Positions 8,566 through 15,000 of a stretch of 15,000 nucleotides of DNA are shown piece by piece. Each line of letters opens with the position of its first letter. Position 1 is the first letter of the stretch. The notes under the pieces were generated by a model. It worked only from the letters and a program-made list of their open reading frames with translations. It did not search any database and was not told where the DNA came from. The position numbers and the translations under genes are program-made. The stretch covers positions 315,710 through 330,709 of the forward strand of contig NW_004754924.1 of the NCBI RefSeq assembly GCF_000188695.1, in the 5' to 3' direction. Source of the DNA: Salpingoeca rosetta. Its lineage: Eukaryota; Opisthokonta; Choanoflagellata; Craspedida; Salpingoecidae.

Positions 8566-9570
8566 TCAGAGAGAGGCACCGGCCAGGTCGGAGGCAAGGC
8601 TGTCGACGTCGGTGTCACCATTACCGTTGTTCTGCTTGCTGCTCTGCTGTGCCTTGTCGGCGTCCTTGTCTTCCTCTTTGGCGACACCTGGGCCATTGTT
8701 CACCATCACGCCCGTGTAAAAGTTGACTTGCTGACGCTCCTCTTGGTTGACGGACATGAAGTGGCGCTGCTCACCAATGACGGGCTCACTGAGAGCAGCG
8801 AGGGTGGGCTGCTCCGACGTGCTGTCCAGGGCCTGGTGCAGAACGTCTGCTGCCAGGCCGCCTTCGGCCTGGGCGCGCTTCACGGCAGCACGCTTTGGGT
8901 CATCATCCTCTCGCCTGTTTCCGAAGCCGACACAGCCAACAACGTCGCACGTGAAATACCCGTACGCCGGCGCTGGCGCCTCGACAATCGACACGAGCAC
9001 GTTGTCCGCGCTCTCCTCGGCCCATGCCAGGATGTGCCCAGCAGCGGCCGGCAGATAGTCTGCGCGGAAAAAGAAGTTGACCGCAGCACCGACCAGGAAG
9101 AGGGCATCGCCGAATCGTGGACGCTTGCCATGCTGCTGACCCCGCCGTGCGGCCATGTAGCGCTCGGCAACGACCTCGTCAGGGACAAGGCGCGCCACCT
9201 TCACGCAGAAGGCGTCCAGCTTGCGCTCCGTGGTTTCGGCGTCTTCGTGGCTTGCCGGGAGCGTGCGCAGCGTTTCGTTTGGCACTACAATCAGCCGGTC
9301 GCCCTTGCGTGTCAGATTGGTGGCAGTTTGCACATCACACAGCAGCACGAACGCTGCCGAGCGACGCAGTCGCGGCTGCCGGCCGCCTTGCTGATTGTAA
9401 CGCCGCTGCTGTTGCTGCTGGCCACGCCCTCCCCTGCGATCACCGCCACTGCGGTCCCCGCGACGGCCGCCACCGCCACCACTACCGCCACCGCTTCTCC
9501 AGCCGCCGCCGTTGTCGCGCGGGCGGCCGCCGAAGGCTGGATGCTGCCAACGTCCCTCACGATCGCCCAT
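8566..9570 (-). CDS. RGG-rich single-exon protein of unknown function
   Basis: 334 residues, ATG at 9570-9568 (MGDREGRWQHPAFGG), stop TGA at 8568-8566. I do not recognise the family. Residues 15-50 form a Gly/Arg region with GGGGGRRGDRSGGDRRGGRG, an RGG-type segment that usually binds RNA or is arginine-methylated. A QQQQQ run and another basic patch follow. From about residue 70 (AAFVLLCDVQTATNL) the chain looks folded, with alternating hydrophobic strands and segments such as PRFGDALFLVGAAVNFFFRADYL and YGYFTCDVVGCVGFG up to about residue 215. The rest is charged and low-complexity, ending TDVDSLASDLAGASL. The opposite strand is also open across the whole gene. I chose this strand because its codons end mostly in C or G and because RGG followed by a folded core is a sensible protein layout. 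A role with RNA or ribonucleoprotein is inference only. Confidence 0.68.
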   Translation of the reverse strand: MGDREGRWQHPAFGGRPRDNGGGWRSGGGSGGGGGRRGDRSGGDRRGGRGQQQQQRRYNQQGGRQPRLRRSAAFVLLCDVQTATNLTRKGDRLIVVPNETLRTLPASHEDAETTERKLDAFCVKVARLVPDEVVAERYMAARRGQQHGKRPRFGDALFLVGAAVNFFFRADYLPAAAGHILAWAEESADNVLVSIVEAPAPAYGYFTCDVVGCVGFGNRREDDDPKRAAVKRAQAEGGLAADVLHQALDSTSEQPTLAALSEPVIGEQRHFMSVNQEERQQVNFYTGVMVNNGPGVAKEEDKDADKAQQSSKQNNGNGDTDVDSLASDLAGASL

Positions 9571-11061
9571 GGTCTGTGATTCTCGTGGCTGTCTGGCTGG
9601 CTGGCTGGCTGTCTGCCTGTCTTGTTGTTATCAGCTATGGCTCTGTGGCTGAGTCAATCCAAAACCCAAATGATGGACACACACAACCACAGCGAAACAA
9701 AACAACCCAGCAGAAGACGATGTGCGGACAGTTGTCAACTTGTGATGTCGCATTCCATGATTCGCTCCGACACGACAGACAAAAAAGCAGCGGAACGCTT
9801 GCGAGTGTTTCGCGACTTCAGCACGCGTTTTGTTTTCGAAATGCGCCACTTCCTCACTTTCAGTTTTCAAAAAAGTTCGAAGGTTGATGTGCTTGAGCGT
9901 TGTGGGGTTGGGTCGTTCTGTCGTTTGGTTCTTTCCTTCTTGCGTTGTGGCGTTCCAGAGTGGTCGTGAGTTCCACTTCCCTGACTTCCCTGACTTCCCT
10001 GACTGCCCTTGTCGGCGCTTGTTGGTTTCTGTGGTGGACACACTTCCGGGAATGTTTTGAACCAACCACACGCACACCCTGCATCGCGAAAACAATTTGC
10101 TTGGGACAGCTGCTTGGGGACGAACGCTGTCGTTGTTGTTCTTCTCGTTGTCTGTTGACGCAAGGCAAGTGGCACGGTGCAAGCGCGTTCGCTCGCCTGT
10201 CCTTGGTTTCTGCTGCGCTGCATTAGCATTGTTGCGTCCCCGACTTGCGATTTGCGCGTGCGCTGAGTGACATGTGTGACCATGACGCACACATTTCACA
10301 TTTCTGTTTGGTTTCGGTTCTTCGTCCGTGAAGTCGCTCGTGAGGTCTTGCATCAACAAAACAGCAACGGCAGTGCCTTGCCTTCCTTCTGCTTGCGGTG
10401 TCTCCGTTTGCGGTGCTGCTTGCCTCCCTCCTCCCTTCTTCGAGTTGCCTGCCCACCCCGCTCAGTATGCAATGTATGCCCTGCCCCTCCTCCCCATTAC
10501 TTCATTTTCCGTGTTGCAAGTCTTGCGCCAACTCCACCTCCTGTTCCTGGAACTGAGTTTCGGCATGTGCTCGTCCGTTGCTGTTGGCGGTTGTAAACGC
10601 AGGGCAGGGCAGACACTGCGCGCATATGGATGCAATCACAGCACACCAGCATGCTGTCGCCGTCTGTTCTTCGTTTGAAGCCCGAGGACCTCAACCACCG
10701 CACTGCGTGAGCATGCTTGTGAACGCTGACATGAAACAGGTATTGTTCCCATGTTCATTTACTCAGCTGCTGTCGCGCCATTCCGCACAAAGGACCAACT
10801 CCGCCCTTTCCCCCTCCCCAACACACACGCATACCCACACACCACACCAAGACCCCGCAGCCACAGCACAGAAGCCAATTGTTCACCTTACCGATACCCT
10901 TTGTGTCTCCTTCGTGTCCCCATTGTGCTTGCGGAACAGAGGCCCCCTTCATCTCCGCACCTCTTTCCGCGCCATCTCGTCAGCCACTCACCTGAAAGCA
11001 GAAGACAGGCCCACAAGCGGCAACCGCAGCGCACAAGCGACATCTCTCTCGCTCGGAGCAC
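9571..11061. other. Long divergent intergenic region
   Basis: About 1.5 kb between the RGG gene and the Gln-rich gene, which are transcribed away from each other. It contains a CTGG/CTGT run at about 9583-9620, three copies of the nonamer TTCCCTGAC at about 9978-10004, and T/G-rich unique DNA. A short CA patch lies at 10816-10846. A possible 5' exon of the Gln-rich gene starts at an ATG near 10626 and ends CAG|GTATTG near 10739, but the phase and acceptor are unproved. No RNA gene or conserved exon is visible. The promoters of both genes should lie here. Confidence 0.5.
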
Positions 11062-11865
11062 ATGCTGCCATCGCCATCGCAGACCCACATGATCGCGCGA
11101 ACAATGGCCATCACGTCCACTACAGCAGCAGTCGGGCAGGCATCCGTGTCGCTGAGAACAAAGGACGACAACGTGGCAAGCGAAGACTGGCAGGGTCAGG
11201 CGCACTTGAGGCGGAGACCAAGCAACCCAACACCATGCACTGCAGCGTCACTTTCGTGGCACCCACTGTCTTCTCCACCCTCCATCACATCACCAGCGCC
11301 TGCGGACTTGCCCACACCATCACCAGCGTTGCGTTATCCAGTGGTCCCATGCCCGCGTCAACAGCCACCAACAGCTTTGCGTCCCGCCAACATCATGTCC
11401 ACAACTACTCGACCAACGCTTGCGCGTCGCCGCGGCGTGCCGTCGCTCTCCGTGAGCCTGCCGTGTGCTCTCATTACCAACGACGAGGACCTGCGCGAGG
11501 AAGTCTTCACGCCGGCCTCACTCGACGCCCTGTTTGACAGCGGCAGCGTCTCCAACTCCTGCTCCCCGCACATGGAGCGGGGCTACGCACGCCCGCCGGG
11601 GCCAGCGCGCTGCAGCAGCGAGCGTGACAGCGGCAACGCATCCCTCGCATCGTCGACCGACGAACATGATGACGAAGGTCCCGTCACTATGGTGAATAGC
11701 ACACGCTTGTACACATGCAACACCCGCGACCTCTGCCAGACAACTGCTAACTCCTCTCGCACCAGCGACGCACTCGGCACAGCCACTGCTGCACACTTCC
11801 CACGGCAACAACAACAACAACAACAACAACAACGGCAACAACAACAACAACGGCAACAACAACAA

Positions 11866-11954
<89 letters not shown>

Positions 11955-12165
11955 GCAGCAGCAGCAGCAGCAGCAATGGCAGCCATATTCTGATGATCCG
12001 CATCAACAGCAAGAACAACACAGGGCGAGACCGGTGCTCCTGAAGTGTTGTCAACACGACCCAATTACACCAGCCGCAACCATCGCTGCACAACATTTCC
12101 CGACACCTTTCCACGCAACCACAACCACAACCACACACCCTTTCCAAGCACAGTCGAAATGCTAG
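11062..12165 (+). CDS. Gln-rich protein of unknown function
   Basis: An open frame of up to 367 residues with stop TAG at 12163-12165. Two starts are plausible: 11062 (MLPSPSQTHM) and 11395 (MSTTTRPTLARRRG). The second is next to the part with the strongest coding character. Between 11395 and about 11690 codons end mainly in C or G, and the protein has a basic ARRRG patch, then PSLSVSLP, then an acidic NDEDLREEVFTPASLDALFD segment and a Ser/Asp-rich linker. I do not recognise the family. A glutamine tract of about 55 residues (codon CAA, CAG at its end, a few CGG) spans 11806-11975 and is followed by a His/Gln/Thr-rich tail. A donor-like ATG|GTGAAT at 11689-11694 suggests that the CAA tract and tail could be intronic, with the true C-terminus elsewhere. 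I consider the N-terminal exon likely and the exact ends uncertain. Confidence 0.5.
11806..11976. repeat. CAA/CAG trinucleotide repeat
   Basis: Long CAA array with scattered CGG interruptions at its 5' end and six or so consecutive CAG units at the 3' end before TGGCAGCC. In the reading frame of the Gln-rich protein it encodes polyglutamine. Confidence 0.96.
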
Positions 12166-12515
12166 TTTCGTGCATGCCCGTGTGTTTGTTTGCCTGCATG
12201 CATGTACAGTCATACCGATAGATGATGCCCTTGTTATTTCTCGCTCGTAAGCGAACACATGCTCTACTACTATGCGACTTCTTACTTTCTCTACGCCAAC
12301 GCCACATAACTGTACCGTCACCGATGCATTTGATTGCCACCATCGCTTATTGCGACCATTGAAGGCCAAGCAAGACTTGCTTCATCATTACACGATCCAA
12401 ACCCACACATGTTCGACACTGTAAGAAGCAGCACATGTACAAGAGGGAGGGACTTGCACATGTGACGAGACATTAACCACCCGCGCATCACACACACACA
12501 CACATGCTTGAGCGT
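12166..12515. other. Convergent intergenic spacer
   Basis: Unique, comparatively AT-richer DNA lies between the Gln-rich gene stop and the photolyase stop. It should contain both 3' ends. A short CA run sits at 12488-12503. I see no AATAAA, no conserved exon and no RNA gene. Confidence 0.55.
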
Positions 12516-14890
<2,375 letters not shown>

Positions 14891-15000
14891 CTGAGCGATG
14901 TGTGTGTATGTGTGTGTGTGTGTGTAAGTGAAAGAGAGGGTGCGAGCAGCGAAGACAAGCGCGCAAACAGCAGCGACCTCACACACACCCGCACACGCAC
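14891..15000. other. Photolyase intron at the right edge
   Basis: On the minus strand this reads pyrimidine- and CA-rich sequence ending in ATCGCTCAG, the acceptor for the exon starting at 14890. A TG run on the plus strand lies at 14900-14924. No upstream photolyase coding sequence is recognisable before position 15000, so the preceding exon is outside the window. Confidence 0.7.

Noticed and set aside
8494..9579. Plus-strand 361-codon open frame opposite the RGG gene
   Set aside because: It mirrors the minus-strand gene, with hydrophobic runs expected from the complement of a GC-rich coding strand. The minus strand has better third-position bias and a coherent RGG protein layout.
9117..9887. 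Plus-strand 256-codon open frame
   Set aside because: Half is antisense to the RGG gene and half lies in its upstream region. The protein is Arg/Ala/His-rich with no domain-like segments.
10578..11537. Plus-strand 319-codon open frame overlapping the start of the Gln-rich gene
   Set aside because: It passes through a CA patch and continues out of frame across the better-supported coding sequence. The composition is not protein-like, although its first part may contain a 5' exon.

Overview
The window is nuclear DNA of a eukaryote. Two genes are split by GT-AG introns whose reading phases can be followed from exon to exon, coding exons are GC-rich with C or G in most third codon positions, and nearly all non-coding DNA is CA/TG, TCTG or CAA microsatellite. 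Short multi-exon genes beside single-exon genes, long CAA-encoded glutamine tracts and a class II CPD photolyase suggest a compact unicellular genome. My best guess is a choanoflagellate of the Salpingoeca type, but that is inference and no marker gene is present.

Layout from left to right. The last exon of a MAPEG-family membrane protein lies at 116-437 (+), with the gene entering from the left. A multi-exon sulfotransferase occupies 3459-830 (-), with a membrane anchor, a PAPS loop, a 3'-phosphate segment and a C-terminal YEDL-like exon; one internal exon could not be found. A 432-bp spacer separates its likely start from a divergent single-exon 12-TM major-facilitator-like transporter at 3892-5712 (+), which carries a glutamine tract and an asparagine tract. 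After 850 bp of TG/TCTG repeats with a 249-250 bp tandem duplication comes a single-exon TGS1-like RNA cap guanine-N2 methyltransferase at 6563-7993 (+). A compound TG/TCTG satellite separates it from a convergent single-exon RGG-rich protein of unknown function at 9570-8566 (-). A 1.5-1.8 kb spacer follows, then a glutamine-rich protein of unknown function at 11062 or 11395 to 12165 (+). Convergent to that is a class II CPD photolyase at 14890-12516 (-), seven exons visible, whose N-terminal part runs off the right edge.

These genes look like independent housekeeping and metabolic functions: detoxification or eicosanoid-type metabolism, Golgi sulfation, transport, RNA cap modification, RNA binding and DNA repair. 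I see no operon-like or defence-like system, no mobile element, no CRISPR array and no RNA gene. The most unusual material is structural: GU-repeat tracts that begin at or close after splice donors, a sulfotransferase intron whose two dinucleotide tracts are complementary and enclose a compositionally odd 370-bp island, and a roughly 110-residue low-complexity insert inside the methyltransferase core.
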